Assembly: GCA_945862985.1 (NCBI GenBank)
Contig: CAMAZF010000007.1
Span: 1 to 64,000 of the forward strand
Reading direction: 5' to 3'
Source: Bordetella parapertussis
GTDB taxonomy: Bacteria; Pseudomonadota; Gammaproteobacteria; Burkholderiales; Burkholderiaceae_A
Length of the DNA: 64,000 bases
How positions within the stretch are numbered: the first letter of the stretch is position 1; every line of letters starts with the position of its first letter. Below the pieces are notes generated by a model. The model searched no databases, was not told the origin of the DNA, and saw nothing but the letters and a program-made list of their open reading frames with translations. Positions 8,888 to 16,522 of this stretch are shown one piece after another. Made by a program: the position numbers and the translations under genes.

Positions 8888-9910
8888 ATGAAGCCTGTGG
8901 TCTTGATCTCCACCCCTTTTGGCCCCGAGTCACACTCAGGCAATTGGCGCACTGCGGCTCGGTACGCAGCGCTGCTGGAGTCCTCGGGTTTTCTTGCACG
9001 GTTGGTGGTGGGGCAGGGAACGGAGGACGCCTGGCTGGGGGTTGATGCAGTCATTGTGTTGCACGCTCGGCGCAGTCATGCGGTCGCCACCCGCGCACGC
9101 GAGAGACACATTCCATACGCCGTGGTGCTTACTGGCACTGACATTTATGGAGATTTGGGGGCGCAAGGAGTACCGGCTCATGCGGCGATGTGTATCGAGA
9201 CGATTCAGGGCGCGATCTTGGCCGTGGCACTTCAACAGGAGGCGGCCCGCGCACTCAAGGAGCGGTGCGCTGCTATGGCCGGAGTCGTGTGCCCAGCGGT
9301 GGTCACCATTCGTCAAGCGACACCATGGAGCGTACAGCCGGATGTGCATCGGGAGGGTGCGACTCGCTGCATCATGGTGGGTCATGTGAGGGCAGAGAAA
9401 GATCCAGAAACTGGCGTAAAGGGTTTTTTGATCGCGCAGTCGCAACAGCCTGGGTTGCGTCTGGTGCATGTGGGTGGAAGTCTCGACGATGCGCTGATGG
9501 GTCGATTGAAGGCCATGCAAGACCAATATTCGGATGCGTTCCAGCTTGAAGGTATGGTCTCTCATGACGAGGTTCAGCGCTGGATGGACCAGTCTGATGT
9601 TCTGATTCACCCGTCTCAATCGGAGGGTGGTGCACTGGTGTTGGGGGAGGCGGTTGCGAGAGGCCTCTATGTGCTTGCGAGCGACATCCCGGGCAATGTT
9701 GGGGTTTTAGGGCCGAGCTACCCGGGCTACTTTGAAGTGGGGAAACCCGAGGCGCTCTCGGGCCTGCTGCTCCAACTTCAGTACGACCAGGTTCTCAGGG
9801 CGCGCCTGTCAGAGGCGACCTCCAAACTACGGATGACACTCTGCGATCCGCTGGCCGAGGCACGGGCCTTGGACTCAGTGGTTCAGAGGCTTCTGGTTAG
9901 TCGACCTTGA
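8888..9910 (+). CDS. senB: selenosugar synthase SenB (GT-B glycosyltransferase)
   Basis: A 340-residue glycosyltransferase of the GT-B fold. SenB uses selenophosphate and a UDP-sugar (UDP-GlcNAc in the characterised system) to form a 1-seleno-sugar, the selenium donor for SenA. The frame shows an N-terminal PFGPESHSGNWRTAARYA block, an interdomain VVLTGTDIYGDL segment, and the C-terminal donor site HPSQSEGGALVLGEAVARGL with paired glutamates. Only 22 bases separate its ATG from that of senA, so the two diverge from a very small or intragenic control region. Its last 14 bases overlap selD. The specific call depends on the senA and selD neighbours. Confidence 0.85.
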   Translation: MKPVVLISTPFGPESHSGNWRTAARYAALLESSGFLARLVVGQGTEDAWLGVDAVIVLHARRSHAVATRARERHIPYAVVLTGTDIYGDLGAQGVPAHAAMCIETIQGAILAVALQQEAARALKERCAAMAGVVCPAVVTIRQATPWSVQPDVHREGATRCIMVGHVRAEKDPETGVKGFLIAQSQQPGLRLVHVGGSLDDALMGRLKAMQDQYSDAFQLEGMVSHDEVQRWMDQSDVLIHPSQSEGGALVLGEAVARGLYVLASDIPGNVGVLGPSYPGYFEVGKPEALSGLLLQLQYDQVLRARLSEATSKLRMTLCDPLAEARALDSVVQRLLVSRP

Positions 9911-10934
9911 GTACGGCCGGACCACTCGTCACGCCTCCGATCACGAAGCCATCGAAGCCCCCGCGGGAAAAGCAGTCGAGCACGGCCGAGACGGCGTCTG
10001 GAGCGCACGAGACGAGGAGCCCCCCACTCGTCTGGGGATCGGTCAGGAGAGCCTGGTCCACGGCACTCAAGGAGGTGTTGAGGCTGACGTCTTTCCCATA
10101 GCCCGCCCAATTTCGACCCGAGGCCCCGGTGATGTGGCCTGCCTCCGCAAACTCGCGGGCCTTTGGCAGAAGCGGGACCTGTGACCAGTGAATGTGAACG
10201 GTGGCCTGGGCACCCCTCGCCATTTCTAGGGCATGGCCTGCAAGGCCAAATCCCGTGACATCTGTGATGGCGTGGACGCCTTTCAATTGGGAGAGTTCGG
10301 CGCCGGGCTTGTTCAGGCGGGTGGTGGTGTTCACCATGAGCGCGTAGTCTGCGTCGGAGAGTTGTCCCTTTTTGAGCGCGGCCGAGTAAACCCCCACTCC
10401 GAGCGCCTTGCCAAGGATGAGCACATCCCCTGGCTGAGCGTCTGCATTCCGTTTGAGGTGCTTCGGGTGCACAAGGCCCATCACCACAAGCCCGTAAATG
10501 GCCTCGACCGAATCGATGGTGTGGCCGCCGGCAATGGGAATCCCAGCATCGACACAGGCGGCTTGCCCACCATCAAGAATCTTCCCAATGGTGGACGTGC
10601 TCAAGACATTGATGGGCATGCCCACCAGGGCGAGGGCCATGATGGGCTTTCCGCCCATGGCGTAGACGTCAGAGATGGCATTGGTGGCTGCTATCCGACC
10701 GAAATCAAAGGGGTCATCCACAATCGGCATGAAGAAATCGGTTGTGGCCACCAGGGCCTGCTCGTCATTGAGTTGATAGACCGCGGCATCGTCAGCGGTA
10801 CCAATTCCAACCAGGAGCTCCTTTGGAACCGGCATGGCGGCTGTGCCCTTGAGGATGTCAGAGAGCACTCCGGGGGCAATCTTGCAGCCGCATCCTCCAC
10901 CATGGGAGAGGCTTGTGAGTCGGGGTTCTTGCAT
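9897..10934 (-). CDS. selD: selenide, water dikinase (SelD / SenC)
   Basis: A 345-residue enzyme that makes selenophosphate from selenide and ATP. The N-terminal active-site loop is HGGGCGCKI with cysteines at 15 and 17 and Lys 18; the usual Sec/Cys position is a cysteine here. Further landmarks are the ATP-binding TTDFFMPIVDDPFDFGRIAA, NAISDVYAMGGKP, and the C-terminal LTDPQTSGGLL. The ATG at 10934 is chosen because the family begins a few residues before the HGGGCGC loop. In this neighbourhood it is expected to feed SenB; whether it also supplies selenocysteine or tRNA selenation cannot be told, since no selA, selB or selU gene lies in the window. Confidence 0.95.
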   Translation of the reverse strand: MQEPRLTSLSHGGGCGCKIAPGVLSDILKGTAAMPVPKELLVGIGTADDAAVYQLNDEQALVATTDFFMPIVDDPFDFGRIAATNAISDVYAMGGKPIMALALVGMPINVLSTSTIGKILDGGQAACVDAGIPIAGGHTIDSVEAIYGLVVMGLVHPKHLKRNADAQPGDVLILGKALGVGVYSAALKKGQLSDADYALMVNTTTRLNKPGAELSQLKGVHAITDVTGFGLAGHALEMARGAQATVHIHWSQVPLLPKAREFAEAGHITGASGRNWAGYGKDVSLNTSLSAVDQALLTDPQTSGGLLVSCAPDAVSAVLDCFSRGGFDGFVIGGVTSGPAVLKVD

Positions 10935-10950
10935 GAATGGGTTTTCCAAT

Positions 10951-11385
10951 TTATCGAATGAAATAGCCTGAGACTCTCCAACCGCGAGGCTCTTCGAGCA
11001 TGAGCACGATGGTTTCCACTGCTGACTGCTTCTGGGCAAAGCGGGTCTCAAACTGAAGCACTCGATAGTGGCCGTCGGGTGCTCCAGGGAGCTGAGTATG
11101 AGGGGTCATGGATTGAAGGGAACGGGAGATCACTGGACCAAATGGTTTGCGCACCGTGGGAATGAGGATTCGCCACTGCTCTTGAGTGACTGCACCCTTA
11201 AAGAGGGATGAAGCCTCCATCCAGGATTGATCAAATGCACCTGAGTCGACGAGCGTGACCCATTCGAGAGCGTCCTTCGCTTGGGGCTCGGCTGCCCGCA
11301 GGGATTGAAGGGGAGAGAGTATGGTCAGGCTGATCAGCAACAACAGGCTGCGCAAACCGAGCATTTCGGAGTAGGCTTTCGTCAT
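10951..11385 (-). CDS. secreted DUF4019 protein
   Basis: A 144-residue protein with a signal peptide (LGLRSLLLLISLTILSPLQS, cleavage probably after LRA) and a small alpha/beta domain matching the DUF4019 pattern: AKDALEWVTLVDSGAFDQSW near the start of the mature part, then QWRILIPTVRKPFG and EEPRGWRVSGYFI at the end. Function is unknown; the family is periplasmic. An internal ATG at 11364 is an alternative start that still leaves a full signal peptide and would remove an overlap with the divergent lipoprotein gene. It lies 16 bases upstream of selD on the same strand. Confidence 0.75.
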   Translation of the reverse strand: MTKAYSEMLGLRSLLLLISLTILSPLQSLRAAEPQAKDALEWVTLVDSGAFDQSWMEASSLFKGAVTQEQWRILIPTVRKPFGPVISRSLQSMTPHTQLPGAPDGHYRVLQFETRFAQKQSAVETIVLMLEEPRGWRVSGYFIR

Positions 11386-11809
11386 GATGCGAGCTCAATC
11401 TGTGTGGATGATGTTGGGACTTGGAATGGTCGCTCTGGTGGGCTGCGCCACTCCCCAGGAACGGGCCATTCACCGGCATTGTAGTGCGTTGGCCGATGCC
11501 CAAGTCCCACCTCAGATGGTGATTGAGGAGGTGATGAGGCAGGTACGGGTGGGAGATCGCATCACCGGCTACCGAGAGAAATGCACCACAACGAAGAAGT
11601 CCAAGACCGAGAAGGACAAGGACGGCAAGGAGCGTGAGGTGGTGGTAGAGGAGCGGATCTGTCGACAGATCCCGATTCTCGTGCCTATTTACGAACCAAG
11701 GCTCGTGCGAGAAGAGAATGACTTGAATGCTGCTGAGCGTCGCCGGGTTCGATCGCTCTGTGAGGCTGATGCACTCAAAGCAGGCATGTTTAGAGAGTTA
11801 CGCGACTGA
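11384..11809 (+). CDS. small lipoprotein, unknown function
   Basis: A 141-residue protein with a lipoprotein signal peptide ending in the lipobox LVGC at residues 18-21, so the mature protein should be lipid-anchored in the envelope. The mature part has about eight cysteine-poor, highly charged segments including a lysine-rich run (KKSKTEKDKDGKE) and four further cysteines. I do not recognise the family. Its start overlaps that of the divergent DUF4019 gene within CATGATG; ATG 11387 is equally possible. Its 3' end overlaps the convergent thioredoxin-like gene by 20 bases. Confidence 0.6.
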   Translation: MMRAQSVWMMLGLGMVALVGCATPQERAIHRHCSALADAQVPPQMVIEEVMRQVRVGDRITGYREKCTTTKKSKTEKDKDGKEREVVVEERICRQIPILVPIYEPRLVREENDLNAAERRRVRSLCEADALKAGMFRELRD

Positions 11810-12266
11810 TCCAGTATCGAAGGCGAAGGCCCCAGGGGCTCGACCAGCCTGAGGTGCTGCTGAGGATGCGCCCATCACGACTCATCAGCAAAAAGTAGGG
11901 CACCACAGATGCGCCGAGTGCTTTGCTGGTTCGTCCCTGAGGGTCGGCAAGGGTGATCCAGTTCAACCCCCGTTGGTGAAGCATCTTTTGAACCTGCTCC
12001 GTGTCACCCGATTGCATTGCAATGGTCACCATGGGGTATTGCGCTTGCAGTGAGTCTATGGTGCCCTCTTGCAGCTTGCAGATCGAGCACCATTCCGCCC
12101 AGACGTAGACGCCAATGACTTGCTCGGAAGGGTCTAGGCTCTGCTGAGAAATCCAGTCGGCTAATTCAGTTGGGGCAAGCGCTGGCGTATCGCGTGTCTG
12201 CCAGGCTTGAACGCCGAGGAACAGCGCCAGGGCAAGGAGGAGCGTGGGGAGGTTGCGTTTGATCAA
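11790..12266 (-). CDS. membrane-anchored thioredoxin-like protein (TlpA/DsbE type)
   Basis: A thioredoxin-fold protein of 158 residues with an N-terminal hydrophobic anchor (LPTLLLALALFLGVQAW) and the redox motif WCSIC in the context VYVWAEWCSICKLQEG, followed by the cis-Pro segment GASVVPYFLL. It should act in the periplasm as a disulfide reductase or isomerase. No ATG fits: the start I choose is a TTG whose last two bases are shared with the TGA of the upstream acetyltransferase gene (TTGA), so it is probably translated by re-initiation. Longer readings would run inside that gene and lack homologous character. Confidence 0.75.
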   Translation of the reverse strand: MIKRNLPTLLLALALFLGVQAWQTRDTPALAPTELADWISQQSLDPSEQVIGVYVWAEWCSICKLQEGTIDSLQAQYPMVTIAMQSGDTEQVQKMLHQRGLNWITLADPQGRTSKALGASVVPYFLLMSRDGRILSSTSGWSSPWGLRLRYWISRVTL

Positions 12267-12682
12267 AGGTTTCTTTGCATCCAGTACTTGATCGTACCTG
12301 GGGCAAACCCACCGAGTTCGTGGACCACCACAAAGCCGTGGGCCTGATAGAAGGACGGAGCTTGAAAGCTGAAGGTTTCTAAGTAGATGACCTTGCACGC
12401 CCGATGGCGGGCCTCACTGACAAAAGCCTCGAGGAGTCGGCTTCCGTAACCCTGCCTTCGAAGATTGGCGTGAACCCACAACTGCTGGATTTCAGCGCAT
12501 GCCCCCCAGGTTCTGCCGACGAGACCACCGAGCACTTCGTTGCCACTCTCCGTGGTGATTGCGAGGGAGAGATCCTGGACTTGGTGGAGACTGGACGCAC
12601 TCTGATTGTATTGCCCGAGTTTCTCGTCAATGACCGCGCGCTCGACCGGGGAGGGATTGAAACTGATGCGAGGCAATGACAC
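12263..12682 (-). CDS. GNAT family N-acetyltransferase
   Basis: A 139-residue acetyl-CoA-dependent acetyltransferase. The acetyl-CoA-binding motif A is VHANLRRQGYGSRLLEAF with the Q/RxxGxG/A signature, followed by motif B in VIYLETFSFQAPSFYQAHGF. Its substrate is unknown. The stop codon is shared with the start of the downstream thioredoxin-like gene, suggesting an operon of the two. Confidence 0.85.
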   Translation of the reverse strand: MSLPRISFNPSPVERAVIDEKLGQYNQSASSLHQVQDLSLAITTESGNEVLGGLVGRTWGACAEIQQLWVHANLRRQGYGSRLLEAFVSEARHRACKVIYLETFSFQAPSFYQAHGFVVVHELGGFAPGTIKYWMQRNL

Positions 12683-12730
12683 GTGGGCTTGCTGGAAGTG
12701 GATGAGGCGCCAGCCGAAGATGCGCGAAGG

Positions 12731-12806
12731 TGGTGGGGTGGGAGGGACTCGAACCCTCGACCAACGGATTAAAAGTCCGCTGCTCTACCGACTGAGCTAC
12801 CGCCCC
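12731..12806 (-). tRNA. tRNA-Lys (anticodon TTT)
   Basis: Read on the minus strand this is a 76-base tRNA with encoded CCA. The D-arm begins TAGCTCAGTCGG, the anticodon loop is CTTTTAA on the stem GCGGA/TCCGT, and the T-arm is GAGGG-TTCGAGT-CCCTC. The acceptor stem pairs GGGGCGG with CCACCCC, with one C-A mismatch at the fifth pair. Anticodon TTT specifies lysine. Confidence 0.95.
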
Positions 12807-12828
12807 GACGCGAGTGAAGCCCATGATT

Positions 12829-13983
12829 CTATGCAACTCGGGGTTTGAGGTCAAACCGACGCGAAATCGACAGCCCAATCAGGACAAACGCCATCACACT
12901 CATGGGCGCTGTGGGCCCGAGACTCTGGGTCATGAGCGCGAACAGCAGCGGCATACCGACGGTGCCGATGTGCATCATGAACATTCGCAAGCCGAGGGCC
13001 TGACCTCTGAGCTGGGGTGGCGTGACCTGGTGAATGGCGGAGAGCAGCATGGGCTGGACGCTTCCGAGCGCCAAGCCGATCAGAGCAGAGCCGATCATGA
13101 GGGTGGGCGTGGTTGGAAGCCACTGATAAGTGGCAAATCCAATTCCGGCCAGTAGCGCTGCGCCCTGGATCACCCGTGTCTCGGTGATGTGGCTTGCCCA
13201 GCGAATGATGAAAATCCTGACCATCACCGTGGCCGCTGAGAACGATGAGAGGATGAGCCCGATCTCGGTTGCGGTTAGTGCCCGCAAATGCCCAACGATG
13301 GGCACCACAAAACTGTGTGCATCCCACGAGATGGCCATGAGCAGGTTGATCGCAAGCACGGCTCGAATCGGTCCAATTCGAAAGAGTTTGAAGGTGGACC
13401 AGACAGAGGTGTTTGGCTTGTCCTCCTGCGGTGTGGGGGCGGCGATCTGAACGTTTCCCAGCCAGAGGGCGATGGCCGGAAGCATCGCGGCACAGAGAAA
13501 TGCGGCGGAGAATCCGATGTGATCAATCAGCAGGCCGGCGGATACGCCCACGGTTGCGCCCGCGACAGCTGGAGCGAGGGCCACCCATCCATAGATCCGT
13601 CGGAGGTCTGCATCGCCCTGAGAGAGGCTTCCAATCACATGTTGAAGTGCCACCGCGTTCATCGAGACCCCACCCCCCACAATGAGCGAGGACAGCAGGA
13701 GGACCCAGAGGCTGGTAGAAGCCAAGGGAAGCATGGCACCAACGACGGTGAGCGCCATCGCAATCTGTGACGGACGTCTAAAGCCAATTCGGTCCGTGAG
13801 GTGACCGGCCCAAACGGACAGCCAGAGCGGGGCCAGACTCATGGTCATCAACAACAGGCCAACGGCCCACTCTCCAAGTCCGGCCTGCAACACCCAGAGA
13901 CTCGCGGTGATGCGCAGGGTGACAATGCAGGCGCTCATCAACAGCAGGCAGGCGATGAGGCGGGTGACGGGTCGTTGGTGCAT
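12829..13983 (-). CDS. MFS transporter
   Basis: A 384-residue transporter with 12 predicted transmembrane helices in two six-helix halves. The MFS motif-A loop between helices 2 and 3 reads GHLTDRIGFRRP. A long cytoplasmic linker near residues 185-205 (PTPQEDKPNTSV) separates the halves. The substrate is not apparent; efflux of a small molecule is likely for this short family. It starts 62 bases from the divergent PQQ-type dehydrogenase and ends 22 bases before tRNA-Lys. Confidence 0.85.
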   Translation of the reverse strand: MHQRPVTRLIACLLLMSACIVTLRITASLWVLQAGLGEWAVGLLLMTMSLAPLWLSVWAGHLTDRIGFRRPSQIAMALTVVGAMLPLASTSLWVLLLSSLIVGGGVSMNAVALQHVIGSLSQGDADLRRIYGWVALAPAVAGATVGVSAGLLIDHIGFSAAFLCAAMLPAIALWLGNVQIAAPTPQEDKPNTSVWSTFKLFRIGPIRAVLAINLLMAISWDAHSFVVPIVGHLRALTATEIGLILSSFSAATVMVRIFIIRWASHITETRVIQGAALLAGIGFATYQWLPTTPTLMIGSALIGLALGSVQPMLLSAIHQVTPPQLRGQALGLRMFMMHIGTVGMPLLFALMTQSLGPTAPMSVMAFVLIGLSISRRFDLKPRVA

Positions 13984-14045
13984 GATGGAAGCAAAACAGG
14001 CTAGCAGAGCCTGGCACTTTTTGGGTTTGATACGGTCTGAGCATC

Positions 14046-15152
14046 ATGAATCTTCGCCGCCAATTACTCTCCTCTCTTGCAAAAGGCTCCGCAGGCCTGA
14101 TGGCCGCCTGGGGCTACCCAAGGCTCCTTCACGCCCAAGACGGGCAGCTGTCACCTCAAGTCCTCGTGGAGGGCCTTGAGCATCCCTGGTCGGTCGCCAT
14201 GCTGCCGGATGGGGGGTTCCTCATCAGCGAGCGTCCTGGTCGACTGATTCGGGTGGACTCAAAAGGTCAGCGTCGCATACTGACAGGACTACCGTCGGTC
14301 CATGCCTCTGGCCAAGGAGGGTTACTCGATGTGGCGCTCTCTCCCTCCTTTGCCAGCGACCGCCTGGTTTACTGGTCTTGCTCCGAAAAGACGGATGCTG
14401 GTGCGCGCACGGCTGTGTTTCGTGCGGAGTTGGATGGAGGCGGTCTTCGACAGGTTCAGCGCATCTTCGCCCAGCGACAGGACCCATCAGGTCGCTTGCA
14501 CTTTGGGTCTCGGCTGGCGTTTACCCCTTCTGGGCACCTGCTGATCACCACCGGTGATCGATACAGCGAGCGCGATCAGGCTCAGGACCCCAATAGCCAT
14601 CTGGGCAAGATCATCCGCATCCATGCCGATGGCACCATCCCTCAAGACAACCCCTTTGTGAGGGGCGGTGGCGCTCCAGAGGTCTACAGCATGGGGCACC
14701 GCAACCTTCAAGGATTGGCCGTACACCCCACGACGGGCGAGGTCTGGGCGCACGACCATGGTCCTCAAGGCGGTGACGAAGTCAACCGAATTCAGGCGGG
14801 TCAGAACTACGGCTGGCCCCGAGCCACTTTTGGCAAAGAGTACGTCACTGGTTTCTCCATTGGTGAGGGCACTCGCCTGGCCGGCATGGTGGATCCCATT
14901 CACGTCTGGGTCCCCTCTATCGCGCCTTCGGGCATGACCTGGCTGGGTGGGTCTACCTTAGTGGTGGGCGCACTCAAGGCCAGATGTCTGGTGCGATTGA
15001 CGCCCAAGGCATCGGGCGGCTTTCAGGAGGCCCGATTCAAGCTGCCTGGCGAGCCGCGCATTCGCGATGTGAGAGCCGTTGGTCCGAGCTCGCTTCTGGT
15101 GTTGACCGACGAGTCCAAGGGCCGTCTGCTCCGGGTAGAGTGGTTGGCATGA
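14046..15152 (+). CDS. PQQ-dependent aldose sugar dehydrogenase-like protein
   Basis: A 368-residue exported six-bladed beta-propeller of the soluble glucose dehydrogenase / YliI family, which oxidises aldoses with PQQ and calcium in the periplasm. The N-terminus MNLRRQLLSSLAKG followed by a hydrophobic stretch is a twin-arginine-like signal. Family landmarks are GLEHPWSVAMLPDGGFLISER near residue 43, SMGHRNLQGLAVHP, and HDHGPQGGDEVNRIQAGQNY with the catalytic-loop histidine and calcium region. Its stop overlaps the next gene's start as ATGA. PQQ use is inferred; no PQQ synthesis gene is in the window. Confidence 0.85.
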   Translation: MNLRRQLLSSLAKGSAGLMAAWGYPRLLHAQDGQLSPQVLVEGLEHPWSVAMLPDGGFLISERPGRLIRVDSKGQRRILTGLPSVHASGQGGLLDVALSPSFASDRLVYWSCSEKTDAGARTAVFRAELDGGGLRQVQRIFAQRQDPSGRLHFGSRLAFTPSGHLLITTGDRYSERDQAQDPNSHLGKIIRIHADGTIPQDNPFVRGGGAPEVYSMGHRNLQGLAVHPTTGEVWAHDHGPQGGDEVNRIQAGQNYGWPRATFGKEYVTGFSIGEGTRLAGMVDPIHVWVPSIAPSGMTWLGGSTLVVGALKARCLVRLTPKASGGFQEARFKLPGEPRIRDVRAVGPSSLLVLTDESKGRLLRVEWLA

Positions 15153-16522
15153 CTCCCACCTCCCAGCTGGCTGAATTTGCAGCCTCACTCACCGCCTCAT
15201 CCATCCCGGACCCCGTCTTTCGTCGCTGTGAAGATCTCATGGTTGATTGGGCGGCCTCTGCACTGGCCGGTTTCAACACCCGCCCTGTCAAAGCCATACG
15301 CGAGGTGGTCCTTTTGCAGGGCCCAACGCAAGGGCCTTGTGAGGTCATGGGCAGCGCACAGACCAGTTCGCCCTTCTGCGCCGCAATGGCCAATGCCGCC
15401 GCCTCTCACGTGGTGGAGCAAGACGACCTGCACAATTCCTCGGTCTTGCATCCCGCAACGGTGGTCTTTCCGCCTGCGCTGGCTGCAGCTCAGGCTCTGG
15501 GCCTCAGCGGACAGGCTTTGCTCACTGCGTGCGTGGTGGGCTATGAGGTGGGCATTCGGGTGGGTGAGTTCCTGGGCCGCTCCCATTACAAAGTCTTTCA
15601 CACCACGGCCACCGTGGGAACGCTGGCGGCGGCATCTGCAGTGGGTCGTGCCCTGAATCTCACCCCAGAGCAGATGCTTCATGCCTTTGGTTCAGCAGGG
15701 ACTCAGGCTGCAGGTCTCTGGGCCTTTCTGAGGGATGCCGCCGACTCCAAGCAGCTTCACACGGCGCATGCCAGTGGAGCAGGCCTCATGTCGGCCTACG
15801 TGGCCCAGCGAGGCCTCACAGGGGCACAAGACATCCTCAGCGGAAAGCAGGGGATGGCCCAGGGCATGTCTACCGATGCAGACCCAAGCAAACTCACAGA
15901 TCGACTGGGTACTCGGTGGGCTCTGCTCGAGACCTCGTTCAAGTATCACGCCTCGTGTCGTCACACGCATCCCGCAGTCGATGCACTGCTGCAAGTGATT
16001 CAAGTGCATGGACTCAAACCTCAAGACATTGAGTCAGTCGTGACGCACGTCCATCAGGGAGCCATCGATGTCCTCGGGCCGGTCACAGATCCCCAAACGG
16101 TTCATCAGAGCAAGTTCTCGATGGGGACGGTTCTGGCCTTGGCAGCCTATTTTGGTTTTGCAGGTCTCGATGCATTCGAGGCCCACTTCCAAGACCCCGA
16201 GACAGTGGCCTTTCGCGAACGCGTTCGTATGGTGTTAGACCCTGAGGTGGATGCCGCCTATCCCGCCAAATGGATTGGCAAGGTGACCGTCGTCACCCGT
16301 GATGGCCGAACGCTTCACGGTCGTGTGGATGACCCGAAGGGAGATCCGGGCAACACGCTCACCCGTCCAGAGCTAGAGGACAAGATGCTTCGGCTCTCCG
16401 AGTATGGGGGGCGCATCCAACCGGATGCCACTCGAAGGCTGCTCTCTCGCCTCTGGGGCCTTCACACACAGCCCACGGTGGGCCGACTCCTAGACCTTCC
16501 AGATCTCCCTTGCGTACTCTGA
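15149..16522 (+). CDS. MmgE/PrpD family protein
   Basis: A 457-residue member of the 2-methylcitrate dehydratase / immune-responsive gene 1 fold. N-terminal helical domain motifs include [34 protein letters not shown] (quoted in part) and [13 protein letters not shown]; the C-terminal domain begins near residue 270 with [17 protein letters not shown]. The His/Asp-rich EQDDLHN segment is where the family's active site lies. Without prpB or prpC nearby, propionate catabolism is not supported; members act on various hydroxy-acids. It is translationally coupled to the sugar dehydrogenase and its tail overlaps glgP by 33 bases. Confidence 0.85.
   Translation: MTPTSQLAEFAASLTASSIPDPVFRRCEDLMVDWAASALAGFNTRPVKAIREVVLLQGPTQGPCEVMGSAQTSSPFCAAMANAAASHVVEQDDLHNSSVLHPATVVFPPALAAAQALGLSGQALLTACVVGYEVGIRVGEFLGRSHYKVFHTTATVGTLAAASAVGRALNLTPEQMLHAFGSAGTQAAGLWAFLRDAADSKQLHTAHASGAGLMSAYVAQRGLTGAQDILSGKQGMAQGMSTDADPSKLTDRLGTRWALLETSFKYHASCRHTHPAVDALLQVIQVHGLKPQDIESVVTHVHQGAIDVLGPVTDPQTVHQSKFSMGTVLALAAYFGFAGLDAFEAHFQDPETVAFRERVRMVLDPEVDAAYPAKWIGKVTVVTRDGRTLHGRVDDPKGDPGNTLTRPELEDKMLRLSEYGGRIQPDATRRLLSRLWGLHTQPTVGRLLDLPDLPCVL

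Noticed and set aside
10233-10961. 242-residue plus-strand gene
   Set aside because: It is the antisense of selD, with no family character.
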